NCBI RefSeq assembly: GCF_021655555.1
Contig: NZ_AP023086.1
Span: forward strand, 2,324,685 to 2,388,684
From: Marinagarivorans cellulosilyticus
GTDB lineage: Bacteria > Pseudomonadota > Gammaproteobacteria > Pseudomonadales > Cellvibrionaceae
DNA: 64,000 nt
Reading direction: 5' to 3'
Shown here: positions 9,494 through 18,461 of the stretch, in pieces
Layout of the letters: each line of letters begins with the position of its first letter
Numbering within the stretch: position 1 is the stretch's first letter
Notes under the pieces: model-generated
Databases searched by the model: none
What the model saw: the letters and a program-made list of their open reading frames with translations, nothing else
What the model was told of the DNA's origin: nothing
Made by a program: the position numbers and the translations under genes

Positions 9494-10770
9494 TTACGGT
9501 TGTGGTTGTTTTTTTTGTTTTACTTGTAATTCGTATGCCTTTGGCATTTGCGGTAGGTATTGCTGGGGCCAGTTATTTTATTGGGTCAGAATTCTTACCG
9601 CTGACGGTTGCAGTACAGCGTATCGCCAGTGCTAGCCAAAGCTTTCCTCTTTTAGCTTTGCCCTTTTTTATCTTAGCTGGCCAGCTAATGAATATCAGTG
9701 GGATTACCTCGCATCTTATTCGTTTTTCTCAGCTATTGGTGTCTTGGATCAGTGGTGGCTTGGCGCATGTCTCTATTGTGCTAAGCGCTATGATGGGCGG
9801 GGTTTCGGGTTCTGCAGTGGCTGATGCTTCTATGCAAGCTCGCGTATTAGGTCCGGCAATGATTGACTCTGGTTTATCAAAAGGGTTTACCAGCGCTTCG
9901 ATTGCGGTGGGTGCATTAATAACGGCAACTATTCCTCCAAGCATTGGGTTAATCCTTTATGGTTTTATGGGTAATGTTTCGATTGGAAAGTTGTTTATAG
10001 CAGGCTTGATTCCTGGCGTTTTGATGACGTTGGTCTTAATGGCTGCGGTTTATATTGTTGCTAGGCGGCGGGGAATTGGTGCGCAAACATCACAAAAGCC
10101 TTCAGGCAAAGCGATTTTGAAAGGTTTGCTTGATGCCAAGTGGGCGGTGTTATTCCCCGTTCTATTAATTGTCACTATTCGCTGGGGGATTTTTACGCCG
10201 TCAGAAGCGGGAGCTTTTGCGGTTATTTATGCTCTGGGTGTAGGCCACTTTGCGTATCGGAATTTAACGCTCGATAAGATATTTCAAGCATTGAAAAAAA
10301 GTGTTAACGATATAGGGATGATTATGTTGATTATCCTATTTGCTAATATCGTGGCATATGCTATTGCCTTTGAGCAGCTACCACAAACAATGACACAGGC
10401 CCTGGTAGCAACCACCGAAAGTCCAACGCTTATGCTGCTTATGATACTGGCATTTTTAACGCTGATGGGCATGTTTATGGAGGCAACAGTTATTGTACTG
10501 TTGTTAACACCAATTTTGGTGCCCATAGTTATAGCGCTGGGCATAGACCCTGTACATTTTGGTATTTTAATGATGATAGTAGTTACCTTAGGTGGAATGA
10601 CGCCGCCGGTAGGTGTAGCGATGTATGCGGTTTGCGGTATTTTGAAGTGTCCAACAGAGCGTTATGTGGTTGAGTCTATTCCTTTAATTGCAGCAGTTTT
10701 ACTGTTGGTACTGTTTTTAGCGCTTTTCCCCAGTGTAGTTTTGTTTTTGCCCAACGGTTTAATGCCATAG
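9490..10770 (+). CDS. dctM: TRAP transporter large permease
   Basis: DctM-type permease that carries solute with Na+ or H+ across the inner membrane. The 426 residues match the family, with about 11-12 hydrophobic segments. Typical motifs are FPLLALPFFILAGQLM, MMGGVSGSAVADASM, ATIPPSIGLILYG and VTLGGMTPPVGVAMY. The start is in an ATGA overlap with the dctQ stop. Cotranscription with kdgK (10 bases on) suggests uronate import. Confidence 0.95.
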   Translation: MITVVVVFFVLLVIRMPLAFAVGIAGASYFIGSEFLPLTVAVQRIASASQSFPLLALPFFILAGQLMNISGITSHLIRFSQLLVSWISGGLAHVSIVLSAMMGGVSGSAVADASMQARVLGPAMIDSGLSKGFTSASIAVGALITATIPPSIGLILYGFMGNVSIGKLFIAGLIPGVLMTLVLMAAVYIVARRRGIGAQTSQKPSGKAILKGLLDAKWAVLFPVLLIVTIRWGIFTPSEAGAFAVIYALGVGHFAYRNLTLDKIFQALKKSVNDIGMIMLIILFANIVAYAIAFEQLPQTMTQALVATTESPTLMLLMILAFLTLMGMFMEATVIVLLLTPILVPIVIALGIDPVHFGILMMIVVTLGGMTPPVGVAMYAVCGILKCPTERYVVESIPLIAAVLLLVLFLALFPSVVLFLPNGLMP

Positions 10771-10779
10771 GTAGTGTAT

Positions 10780-11724
10780 ATGCTTGATAAAACAGTAGGT
10801 TTTTTAGGCGAGTGTATGGTTGAGCTGAAAGGCTCCCCGCAAAAGGGTATTACTCAGGGTTATGCTGGCGATACTCTAAATACAGCACTTTACTTTAACC
10901 GTTTACTGAAAGCCACAGGCGTAAAGACGCAGTACATTACAGCGTTGGGTATTGATGCGTTTAGTTGCCATATGTTGGAGTTTATTCAATACGAAGATAT
11001 TAAAACGGATTTTGTGCTGCGCCACAAAGACAAGCTGCCGGGCATTTACGCTATTAATGTCGATGCTAATGGTGAGCGTAGCTTCAGCTATTGGCGCGAC
11101 CAAGCTGCGGCTAAGTTTTATTTTGATGAGCATTTAAATGCGCAAATATTTCAAGCACTTAGCCAGCTAGATGCGTTGTATTTGAGCGGTATTAGTTTGG
11201 CAATATTGCCTGATGCTGGCCTTTCTCGCCTATTTGATCTGATCGATAGCATCAAGGCCAATGGTGGCGCTATCTATTTTGATAATAATTTTCGGCCTAG
11301 ACTTTGGCCTGATTTAGTCAGAGCCCGTGCAGTCTATGAAAAAGTGTTAAGACAGGCTGATGTTGCGTTGCTAACTTTGGATGATGAAGCATTGCTGTTT
11401 GGCTGTAATACAGCAGAAGCGGTTTTGGAGCGCTTAGCCCCGTTAAATATACCGGAAATAGTTATTAAGCAAGGCAAAGATGCATGCATTATTGCCCGTT
11501 TAGGTAGCAAGGTAAGTGTTAATGCCCAGCGCATTGATACTCCGATAGATACTACCGCAGCGGGTGATTCTTTTGGTGCGGGCTATTTGGCCTCTCGTAT
11601 GGCTGGCGGAGATGTGTGTATGGCGGCGCAAGCGGGGCATCGCTTAGCTGCTGCTGTTATTCAATTTGAAGGGGCTATTGTGCCTGAAATTAATATGCCA
11701 AAGGATCTAGTGCTTAGTGCTTAG
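10780..11724 (+). CDS. kdgK: 2-keto-3-deoxygluconate kinase (PfkB family)
   Basis: Phosphorylates 2-keto-3-deoxygluconate to its 6-phosphate before aldolase cleavage. PfkB-family features are GECMVEL at the N-terminus, GYAGDTLNTALYF (sugar-binding), YFDNNFRPRLW near residue 168, and the C-terminal signature DTTAAGDSFGAGYLASR with the catalytic Asp near residue 262. ATG 10780 is chosen over GTG 10774 because AGG at 10769-10771 sits 8 bases before it (314 residues). The stop codon lies inside a tandem 7-bp repeat. The family includes fructokinases, but the operon supports KDG as substrate. No KDPG aldolase gene is in the window. Confidence 0.9.
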   Translation: MLDKTVGFLGECMVELKGSPQKGITQGYAGDTLNTALYFNRLLKATGVKTQYITALGIDAFSCHMLEFIQYEDIKTDFVLRHKDKLPGIYAINVDANGERSFSYWRDQAAAKFYFDEHLNAQIFQALSQLDALYLSGISLAILPDAGLSRLFDLIDSIKANGGAIYFDNNFRPRLWPDLVRARAVYEKVLRQADVALLTLDDEALLFGCNTAEAVLERLAPLNIPEIVIKQGKDACIIARLGSKVSVNAQRIDTPIDTTAAGDSFGAGYLASRMAGGDVCMAAQAGHRLAAAVIQFEGAIVPEINMPKDLVLSA

Positions 11725-11739
11725 TGCTTAGTGCTTAGT
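11708..11739 (+). repeat. Tandem 7-bp repeat (TAGTGCT, about 4.6 copies) across the kdgK stop
   Basis: Four full TAGTGCT units at 11708-11735 plus a partial TAGT. The kdgK stop TAG (11722-11724) is in the third unit. Because 7 is not a multiple of 3, any 21 bases of the array contain an in-frame TAG, so slippage would shift the last residues only slightly. Confidence 0.9.
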
Positions 11740-11776
11740 CATAAGGTTGCGTTAATTTGGAATGAGGAGTACTGCG

Positions 11777-12994
11777 ATGAAAATCGTTGAAGCAAAAGTT
11801 ATTGTATGTTGCCCAGGTCGTAATTTTGTGACTTTAAAAATTACAACGGATCAAGGCGTTTATGGTGTTGGTGATGCAACATTAAATGGCAGAGAAAAAG
11901 CGGTTGTCGCTTTTTTAGAGGATTACCTCTGCCCAATGTTGATTGGTAAAGATCCGCGCCGCATTGAAGATATTTGGCAATTTTTTTACCGCGGTATTTA
12001 CTGGCGTCGTGGTGCGGTAAATATGACAGCGATTGCCGCAGTAGATACCGCCCTGTGGGATATAAAAGCCAAAATGGCGAATATGCCATTGTATGAGCTG
12101 CTTGGTGGTCGCAGCCGTGACGGTGTGATGGTCTACGCTCATGCAAATGGTAGTGATATTGGTGAAACGCTAGAGCAGGTCCATCAGTTATCTGAGGAAG
12201 GGTATAAAGCCATTCGAGTACAGTGTGGCGTGCCAGGGCTAGACCATGTTTATGGCGTGGGAAAAAAAGGCCCCGATGGCACGCGCTATGAACCGGCGGA
12301 TTCTGATTTGCCAGCAGAGCATGTCTGGTCAACAGAGAAATATTTAAATCATGTGCCAAAATTATTCGAAGCTGTGCGTGATCAAATGGGGGGTGACTTA
12401 CATATTCTTCACGACGTTCACCATCGTCTTACTCCCATAGAGGCCGCGCGCTTGGGCAAAGAAATTGAGCAGTACAACCTTTTTTGGATGGAAGACCCCG
12501 TGCCTGCGGAAAACCAAGAAGGTTTTAAATTAATTCGCCAACATACAACAACACCCATCGCAGTCGGTGAGGTTTTTAGCAGTATTCATGATTGCCGTGA
12601 ATTAATACAAAATCAATTGATTGATTATATTCGTTCGACAGTGGTTCATGCTGGCGGTATTACCCATTTGCGGCGCATCGCCGATTTCGCTTCGCTTTAC
12701 CATGTACGTACAGGGTGCCACGGCGCGACGGATTTATCACCTGTGTGCATGGGAGCGGCGCTGCATTTTGATTATTGGGTCCCCAATTTTGGTATTCAAG
12801 AACATATGGCGCATGCGGAGGTAACCGAAGAGGTATTTCCCCATGCCTATACTTTTGATAAAGGCTATTTTACGCCTGGCGAAAGTCCAGGGCATGGCGT
12901 TGATATTGATGAGAAGCTTGCCGCTAAATACCCCTATCAACGCAAGTGTTTGCCTGTTAACCGCTTAGAAGATGGTACTTTGTGGCATTGGTAG
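11777..12994 (+). CDS. manD: D-mannonate dehydratase, enolase superfamily (ManD type)
   Basis: Dehydrates D-mannonate to 2-keto-3-deoxygluconate. It belongs to the enolase-superfamily ManD/RspA group, not the unrelated UxuA fold. The 405 residues resemble characterised ManD: CPGRNFVTLKITTDQGVYG at the N-terminus, YWRRGAVNMTAIAAVDTALW, a HDVHHRLTP metal/base segment, WMEDPVPAENQ, and TGCHGATDLSP with the catalytic His. The frame opens at 11762, but ATG 11777 has GAGGAG 7 bases upstream and begins MKIVEAKVIV as in relatives. Low-activity paralogues exist, but the operon with a fructuronate reductase gene, uxaC and kdgK supports the pathway role. Confidence 0.93.
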   Translation: MKIVEAKVIVCCPGRNFVTLKITTDQGVYGVGDATLNGREKAVVAFLEDYLCPMLIGKDPRRIEDIWQFFYRGIYWRRGAVNMTAIAAVDTALWDIKAKMANMPLYELLGGRSRDGVMVYAHANGSDIGETLEQVHQLSEEGYKAIRVQCGVPGLDHVYGVGKKGPDGTRYEPADSDLPAEHVWSTEKYLNHVPKLFEAVRDQMGGDLHILHDVHHRLTPIEAARLGKEIEQYNLFWMEDPVPAENQEGFKLIRQHTTTPIAVGEVFSSIHDCRELIQNQLIDYIRSTVVHAGGITHLRRIADFASLYHVRTGCHGATDLSPVCMGAALHFDYWVPNFGIQEHMAHAEVTEEVFPHAYTFDKGYFTPGESPGHGVDIDEKLAAKYPYQRKCLPVNRLEDGTLWHW

Positions 12995-13018
12995 TTATGG
13001 TTATGCAGTGTTTGCTAA

Positions 13019-13160
13019 AGGGCATCTCTAAAAATGCACTTTTTCCGCGATAGCGGCGTCAGCTCCGTCCTCAAGTCCTCATTTACACCACGTAAACTGC
13101 GGCTCTCCGGGCGGTGCTTCCTTGCCCTCACACAAAAATTACTATTTTTAGAGGTACCCT
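13019..13160. mobile_element. MITE-like element with 17-bp terminal inverted repeats
   Basis: AGGGCATCTCTAAAAAT at 13019-13035 and ATTTTTAGAGGTACCCT at 13144-13160 are inverted copies differing at 2 of 17 positions. They enclose about 108 bases of GC-richer sequence with no ORF. The size (142 bp), lack of coding capacity and intergenic position fit a MITE. Target duplication is unclear, perhaps only AA. It separates manD from the reductase gene inside the operon and runs to within 16 bases of that gene's start. A single similar end occurs near 60130. Confidence 0.7.
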
Positions 13161-13175
13161 AAAGGGTAGTTTTTA

Positions 13176-14639
13176 ATGATTAATGAAAATGATTTGTGCT
13201 TAAGCGCTACACAATATGCAGCCGCTGAATTGCCGGCAGGCATTGTACATATTGGTTTAGGTGCGTTTGTGCGTGCGCATTTTGCTGTGTATTTGGAAAA
13301 ACTACTTAATGCGGGGCAGGCTTCCTATGGCATGTGCGCTGCAAATATCCGCTCTAATGCGGAAATCGTTGAGCAATTAAATCGCCAGCAGAGTTATACC
13401 GTGGCCGAGCATGACGCCGATGGTAGTATTGTATTGCGCCAAGTGAGTAGCATATGTGAAGTACTGTATGCCGGCTCTGGGCATGTACAAGCCCTGTTGG
13501 AACGATTAAAAAGCCCAGCTGTAAGCATTGTAAGTTTAACGGTTACAGAGAAGGGGTATTTTTTTGATGCGTCACAACAGTTGCTGAAATTGGACGCTGA
13601 AGAAATACAGCATGATATTGCTAACCCAAATACACCTAAAACGGCTATTGGAATTTTAGTCGCAAGCTTGCGTTATTATTACGATAGGCATCTACCGCCA
13701 TTCACTATTCTTAGCTGCGACAATATGCCTCACAATGGCCAATCAACACGAAGTGCTGTTGTTCAGTTGGCGGCTAAATGGGATAGTCAGTTTTCGAAGT
13801 GGGTCGAAGCAACGGTTGCTTTTCCTTCAACGATGGTTGATAGGATTGTGCCTGCAGCGACGGAAGAATCTATTATTCAAATTAATAACTTGTTAGTGCA
13901 AGCAAAAGCGCCTTGGATACAGCCATATGATCAAGTTCCTATTGCTTGCGAAAGCTTTTCGCAGTGGGTTATTGAAGATACCTTTAGTAAAGGACGGCCA
14001 GATTTTTCACTAGTCGGGGCGAATTTTGTTGACGATGTAGCACCTTGGGAAGAAATGAAACTGCGCATGTTGAATGGCAGCCATTCGTTAATTGCTTACT
14101 TAGGGTGTTTAGCGGGTTACCAAACGGTCGCGGATTGCATGACCGACGATGCTTTAGTGAAATTAATAAAAGCCTACATGCTCGAAGAGGCTGCGCCTAC
14201 GTTAAATATGCCAGCGGATGTGAACCTTAGTACTTATGCAGAAGCTCTATTGGTGCGCTTTTCAAACAGTAGTTTGCAGCATCAGACTCGTCAAATTGCT
14301 ATGGATGGCTCTCAAAAAATACCGCAACGGTGGTTGCAGGGCGCTTGTGTCAATTTGCGGCGCGGCACGCACCCCAAAATAACAGCATTGGGGTTGGCAG
14401 CTTGGATTGTGTATTTACAAAATAGCTTAGCTCAAGATGGCTATACCGTAGACGACCCACTTGCTGAAACTCTAGTTCCGTTGGCGGTGCAAGCTAATTC
14501 CATGGCCGGCGTTATAGCATTTTTACAACAGCCGGCATTAGCTAAATTTGACTTGGCTGCCTTTCCTGATGTGGTTAAAAGTATCGTTCACTTTATCACT
14601 TTGTTGCATCGTGATGTGCGTTCAACTTTTTCGCATTAG
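13176..14639 (+). CDS. uxuB: Fructuronate reductase / mannitol dehydrogenase family
   Basis: NAD(P)-dependent long-chain polyol dehydrogenase, probably reducing D-fructuronate to D-mannonate. The 487 residues match the family. IVHIGLGAFVRAHFAVYL is the N-terminal cofactor-binding segment, SLTVTEKGYFF follows, SCDNMPHNG is near residue 187, and KLRMLNGSHSLIAYLG holds the catalytic Lys, Asn and His near residues 294-303. AGGG lies about 10 bases before the ATG, at the edge of the MITE. A mannitol or altronate dehydrogenase is possible from sequence alone; uxaC and manD on either side favour fructuronate. Confidence 0.88.
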   Translation: MINENDLCLSATQYAAAELPAGIVHIGLGAFVRAHFAVYLEKLLNAGQASYGMCAANIRSNAEIVEQLNRQQSYTVAEHDADGSIVLRQVSSICEVLYAGSGHVQALLERLKSPAVSIVSLTVTEKGYFFDASQQLLKLDAEEIQHDIANPNTPKTAIGILVASLRYYYDRHLPPFTILSCDNMPHNGQSTRSAVVQLAAKWDSQFSKWVEATVAFPSTMVDRIVPAATEESIIQINNLLVQAKAPWIQPYDQVPIACESFSQWVIEDTFSKGRPDFSLVGANFVDDVAPWEEMKLRMLNGSHSLIAYLGCLAGYQTVADCMTDDALVKLIKAYMLEEAAPTLNMPADVNLSTYAEALLVRFSNSSLQHQTRQIAMDGSQKIPQRWLQGACVNLRRGTHPKITALGLAAWIVYLQNSLAQDGYTVDDPLAETLVPLAVQANSMAGVIAFLQQPALAKFDLAAFPDVVKSIVHFITLLHRDVRSTFSH

Positions 14640-14733
14640 CTAACGAAGCCCCAATTTTTTCAAGTATAGATTTTAACGTATAAATATTTAAAGTGACTTT
14701 GAATAAAGGCAGCTTTGATATTGTGAGGAATGT

Positions 14734-16152
14734 ATGACGACTTTCTTTGGTGATCACTTCTTATTAACGAATGATGTGTCGCGCCGTTTATACCACGAGG
14801 TAGCGGCAGGTTTGCCTATTATCGATTACCACTGTCATTTACCCCCGAGCGAAATTGCACAAGATCGCCGCTATGACAATATGGCTCAAATTTGGTTGGA
14901 AGGTGATCATTACAAATGGCGAGCTTTAAGAGCCGCTGGGGTAGAGGAGCGTTTGATTACTGGGGCGGCCAGTGAGCGCGAAAAATACGATGCATGGGCT
15001 GCTGTGGTTCCTCAGTGTTTGGGTAATCCACTTTATACGTGGACGCATTTAGAGCTGCGTCGCCCATTTGGCATTTGCGATACCGTATTTGGCCGAAATA
15101 CAGCTGATAAAATATGGACGCTCACACAAGAAATGCTTTCCCAACCGGGGTTCTCGGCGCAAGGCATTATGCAGCAGATGCAGGTTAAAATGGTGGGTAC
15201 AACAGACGACCCTATTCACGACTTGCAGCACCATAAACATATTACGGCAAACCCTTTTGGGGTAAAAGTACTGCCAAGTTTTCGCCCTGACCGAGCGTAT
15301 AAAATAGAGTTGGATGGGTTTGCTGAATATATGACAAGTTTGGGGGAGGCGACGAATACTGTTATTACTCGGTTTCACCATTTGTTAGATGCCCTCACTC
15401 AGCGTTTGGATTACTTTGCGGAGCACGGTTGTACAATAGCGGATCACGGTATTGAAATACTGCGTTTTGCCGAGCCTGTAAATGAAGCGGCGTTAGATAT
15501 CATATTGGCGAAACGCTTAAACAATGAAGCTGTTAGTGAATTAGACATTGCGCAATTTTTTACTGCCGTTAATATTTTTTTGGGGCAGCAGTATGCCAAG
15601 CGCAATTGGGTTATGCAGCTTCATATGGGGGCGCAACGCGATAATAATACCCGCATGTTAAATCGAATTGGTCCCAATAGTGGGTTTGATTCAATTGGTG
15701 ATAGCCCTTTAGCAGCCCCTTTGGCTGGCTTGCTAAATGCAATGGAAGCCACCGGCGAATTACCTAAAACAATTTTGTATTGTATTAACCCGAGCGATAA
15801 CGAAGTGTTAGCGACTATGGCGGGTAATTTTCAAGGAGTAAATATTGCCAGTAAGGTACAATTTGGTTCTGGCTGGTGGTTTAACGATCAAAAAGATGGC
15901 ATGCAGCGGCAGTTAATGCAGCTATCCCAGCTGGGAATGTTGAGCCACTTTGTGGGCATGCTAACGGATAGCCGCAGTTTTTTATCCTACACGCGGCATG
16001 AATATTTTCGGCGTATTTTATGTGAAATGGTCGGCGGCTGGGTAGTCGCAGGCGAAGCCCCCAATGATTGGGCGCTTCTGAGTGGTTTAATTGCTAACGT
16101 TTGCTTTCATAACGCGAACCGCTATTTCGAGCTGGGATTAGATCCAGATTAA
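14734..16152 (+). CDS. uxaC: Glucuronate isomerase
   Basis: Interconverts D-glucuronate and D-fructuronate (or galacturonate and tagaturonate), the first cytosolic step of hexuronate breakdown. The 472 residues match UxaC. Signatures are DYHCHLPPSEIAQD with the metal-binding HxH near residue 29, VGTTDDPIHDLQHH, VMQLHMGAQRDNNTRM, FGSGWWFNDQKDGMQRQL and LTDSRSFLSYTRHEYFRRIL. TGAGGA lies 5-6 bases before the ATG. Last gene of the uronate operon; its end overlaps the convergent yjgA by 4 bases. Confidence 0.96.
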   Translation: MTTFFGDHFLLTNDVSRRLYHEVAAGLPIIDYHCHLPPSEIAQDRRYDNMAQIWLEGDHYKWRALRAAGVEERLITGAASEREKYDAWAAVVPQCLGNPLYTWTHLELRRPFGICDTVFGRNTADKIWTLTQEMLSQPGFSAQGIMQQMQVKMVGTTDDPIHDLQHHKHITANPFGVKVLPSFRPDRAYKIELDGFAEYMTSLGEATNTVITRFHHLLDALTQRLDYFAEHGCTIADHGIEILRFAEPVNEAALDIILAKRLNNEAVSELDIAQFFTAVNIFLGQQYAKRNWVMQLHMGAQRDNNTRMLNRIGPNSGFDSIGDSPLAAPLAGLLNAMEATGELPKTILYCINPSDNEVLATMAGNFQGVNIASKVQFGSGWWFNDQKDGMQRQLMQLSQLGMLSHFVGMLTDSRSFLSYTRHEYFRRILCEMVGGWVVAGEAPNDWALLSGLIANVCFHNANRYFELGLDPD

Positions 16153-16673
16153 GTGGCTTGGCGCAAAGTTTCCCGCAATAATTTAAACAACTTACGCGCA
16201 TTGGTTGGCGGTTTGTTGTTTAGTTTTTCTGTTTGCGCATTTTTACACACTTGCCTAATTTGCTGGCGGTCTGCAAATGGAAATTCGTTATAAAAGTCGG
16301 AGAGGGCACTGGTGTCGTTGCTGTCCAGAAGGCGATCGCGCCAGCCCTCTACAATGTGTAGTCGTCTTGCGTCACCTTGTTGCTCGTCTTCTATTTCTTG
16401 GTAGGCAGCCTGAATCGCTTCGTGGTCGGCGGCGCGCATTAACTTTCCAATAAATTGCATGTGGCGCTTTTTGGCGCCATTTTTTCGAATGTTGCGTGTT
16501 TCTATGATGGCATCGTAGAGGGTTTCTTCTAGCGGTATTCTTGCGAGCAAATCATCTTTCAATTCGGTGAGTGCTTCACCAAGGTCTTGTAACGCAAGAC
16601 ACTCTTTTTTAATCGCCGTTTTACTGACGATTTCATCGTCATAATCAGTATCGTGCTCGGGTTTATCTTGCAT
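16149..16673 (-). CDS. yjgA: Ribosome-associated DUF615 protein (YjgA/DarP)
   Basis: Member of the YjgA/DarP family, which binds the 50S subunit during late assembly. The 174 residues are highly charged and helical: EIVSKTAIKKECLALQDLGEAL near residue 13, RNIRKNGAKKRHMQFIGKLMR near residue 60, and a C-terminal NARKLFKLLRETL. It follows mgtE on the same strand by about 47 bases. In relatives yjgA usually neighbours pmbA; here its 3' end meets uxaC instead. Confidence 0.9.
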   Translation of the reverse strand: MQDKPEHDTDYDDEIVSKTAIKKECLALQDLGEALTELKDDLLARIPLEETLYDAIIETRNIRKNGAKKRHMQFIGKLMRAADHEAIQAAYQEIEDEQQGDARRLHIVEGWRDRLLDSNDTSALSDFYNEFPFADRQQIRQVCKNAQTEKLNNKPPTNARKLFKLLRETLRQAT

Positions 16674-16720
16674 AACTCAAACCTATTCTTTGGTGCCAAT
16701 ATTAAAAACGTGTGCGCGCA

Positions 16721-18079
16721 TTAAGCATAAAAATAGGTAGCTAAACCTAAGAATGCAAAAAAGCCTACCACATCGGTAATGGTTGTTAGTGTAACGCCGC
16801 CGGCTAAGGCTGGGTCTATGCGCATGGCCTTTAGGCCAATTGGGAGTAGTGCGCCTGCCAGTGCTGCGGTAATAAGGTTAATAATCATCGCGGCGGCAAT
16901 AATAAACGAGATCCGCCAATCGCCAAACCATAAACCGGCAATACCTGCCATGACTAAAGCCCATAATAGACCGTTGATAATGCCAACGCGCACTTCCCTG
17001 CTCATCAGCCAGCCTAAGTTATTGCGGCTAATATGGCCTAATGCCATGCCGCGAATCACGACGGTTAAAGTTTGCGAACCGGCAACGCCGCCCATGCTAG
17101 CTACGATGGGCATGAGTACTGCAAGCGCGACGACCTTATCAATGGTGTCTTGGAATAAATTAATGACGCTTGAGGCGAGTAGAGCGGTTATAAGGTTTAT
17201 GCCAAGCCACAATGCTCGGCGGGGGGTTGTTCTTGCTGTGGTCGCGAACGTGTCTTCTTCTTCATCAAGACCTGCGGCACCCATAAATGAGTGATCGGCT
17301 GTTTCACGAATTACGTCGACTACGTCATCGATTGTGATTCGGCCAATAAGTTTGCCTTGCTCGTCAACAACAGGGGCTGATACCCAGTCGTTTTGTTCAA
17401 ATAATTTCGCGACATCGCTTTCGTCTAAATCGGCTGATATAGGGTTTGCATCGGTTACCATCACTTCGCGCACAGTGGTATCACCGGGTTTTGTAAGCAG
17501 TGTTGCCAGCGGTAATAACCCGAGATACATATCTTTTTTATTGACGACAATCAGGCTGTCTGTTGATGGTGGCAATTCGTTGTGCCGGCGCAGGTAGCGC
17601 AGTACAACATCGAGTGTAAATTTTGGCCGGACGGTGATGGTATCGGTATTTGTTAAGCCGCCGGCGGTATTTTCTGGGTAGGCCAAAACCGCTGTTACGC
17701 GCTCGCGATCTTGATCGCTCATGGCTTCTAAAACTTGCTGAGTAATTTGGTCTGGCAAGTTTTGTAGAATATCAACGATGTCATCGGTTTCGAGAGTTTC
17801 TGTTAACTCAACGAGATCCTCGGTATTCATTTGCGCCAGGTAAAACGATTGAATATCTTCTGGCAGCTCTTCGATTAGTTCGGTGCGTGCGCTTTTACCA
17901 ATAAGCTCCCATATCACGCTGCGTGTATGCGGCGGGGAGGATTCGATAACGCGCGCTAGTTGCACAGGCGTTAGCACGCGCAGCGAATGCTTAACCTGTT
18001 TTAGCGTGCCGCTTTGCAGTAGATTGTGAATATGGCCGAAATGTTTTTCGGTACTTGAGTGGCTATTGCTCTTTGGCAT
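16721..18079 (-). CDS. mgtE: Magnesium transporter MgtE
   Basis: Inner-membrane Mg2+ channel. The 452 residues have the standard order: an N-terminal MgtE domain of helical repeats (ELPEDIQSFYLAQM, LQNLPDQITQQVLEAM), two CBS domains (about residues 135-260; VREVMVTDANPIS, GRITIDDVVDVIRETA), then five transmembrane helices. The pore region GVAGSQTLTVVIRGMALG and the acidic Mg2+ site in the last helices (GGVTLTTITDVVGFFAFL) are present. It lies after ptsO on the same strand with a gap of 112 bases. Confidence 0.95.
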   Translation of the reverse strand: MPKSNSHSSTEKHFGHIHNLLQSGTLKQVKHSLRVLTPVQLARVIESSPPHTRSVIWELIGKSARTELIEELPEDIQSFYLAQMNTEDLVELTETLETDDIVDILQNLPDQITQQVLEAMSDQDRERVTAVLAYPENTAGGLTNTDTITVRPKFTLDVVLRYLRRHNELPPSTDSLIVVNKKDMYLGLLPLATLLTKPGDTTVREVMVTDANPISADLDESDVAKLFEQNDWVSAPVVDEQGKLIGRITIDDVVDVIRETADHSFMGAAGLDEEEDTFATTARTTPRRALWLGINLITALLASSVINLFQDTIDKVVALAVLMPIVASMGGVAGSQTLTVVIRGMALGHISRNNLGWLMSREVRVGIINGLLWALVMAGIAGLWFGDWRISFIIAAAMIINLITAALAGALLPIGLKAMRIDPALAGGVTLTTITDVVGFFAFLGLATYFYA

Positions 18080-18191
18080 TGACTACAGCTCGATGGTCAC
18101 GACGTGGCTACGCAAAGGTAGACGATTCGGCGCGCCTTTGTAGGCACGGCTATTATTAATTGCTGATATTGATTGGCGTAAAGCGAGTTTT

Positions 18192-18461
18192 TTATTCGTC
18201 CTCATCAAAGCGGTTGTTAATAAGCTCTACTACAGAGGCTACAGCGAGGTCAGCATCGCTACCTTCGGCAGTTATGGTAATGTCGGTTCCTTTACAAGCC
18301 GCCAAAAGCATAAGCGACATAATGCTTTTGGCATCAATCGCTTTGCCATTGCAGCTAACGGTAACTTTGCTACTGAATTGATTGGCTGTATTGGCTAGTT
18401 TGCTGGCTGCTCTTGCGTGTAGGCCTAGCTTGTTGCAAATCGTTGTTGTTTGTTCGCTCAT
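18192..18461 (-). CDS. ptsO: Nitrogen PTS phosphocarrier NPr
   Basis: HPr-like carrier that passes phosphate from EI-Ntr to PtsN. The 89 residues carry the active His in KLGLHARAASKLA near residue 15 and the HPr-family segment DAKSIMSLMLLAACKGT near residue 43. The start overlaps the rapZ end by 4 bases, the usual arrangement in the rpoN-ptsN-rapZ-ptsO operon. Confidence 0.95.
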   Translation of the reverse strand: MSEQTTTICNKLGLHARAASKLANTANQFSSKVTVSCNGKAIDAKSIMSLMLLAACKGTDITITAEGSDADLAVASVVELINNRFDEDE

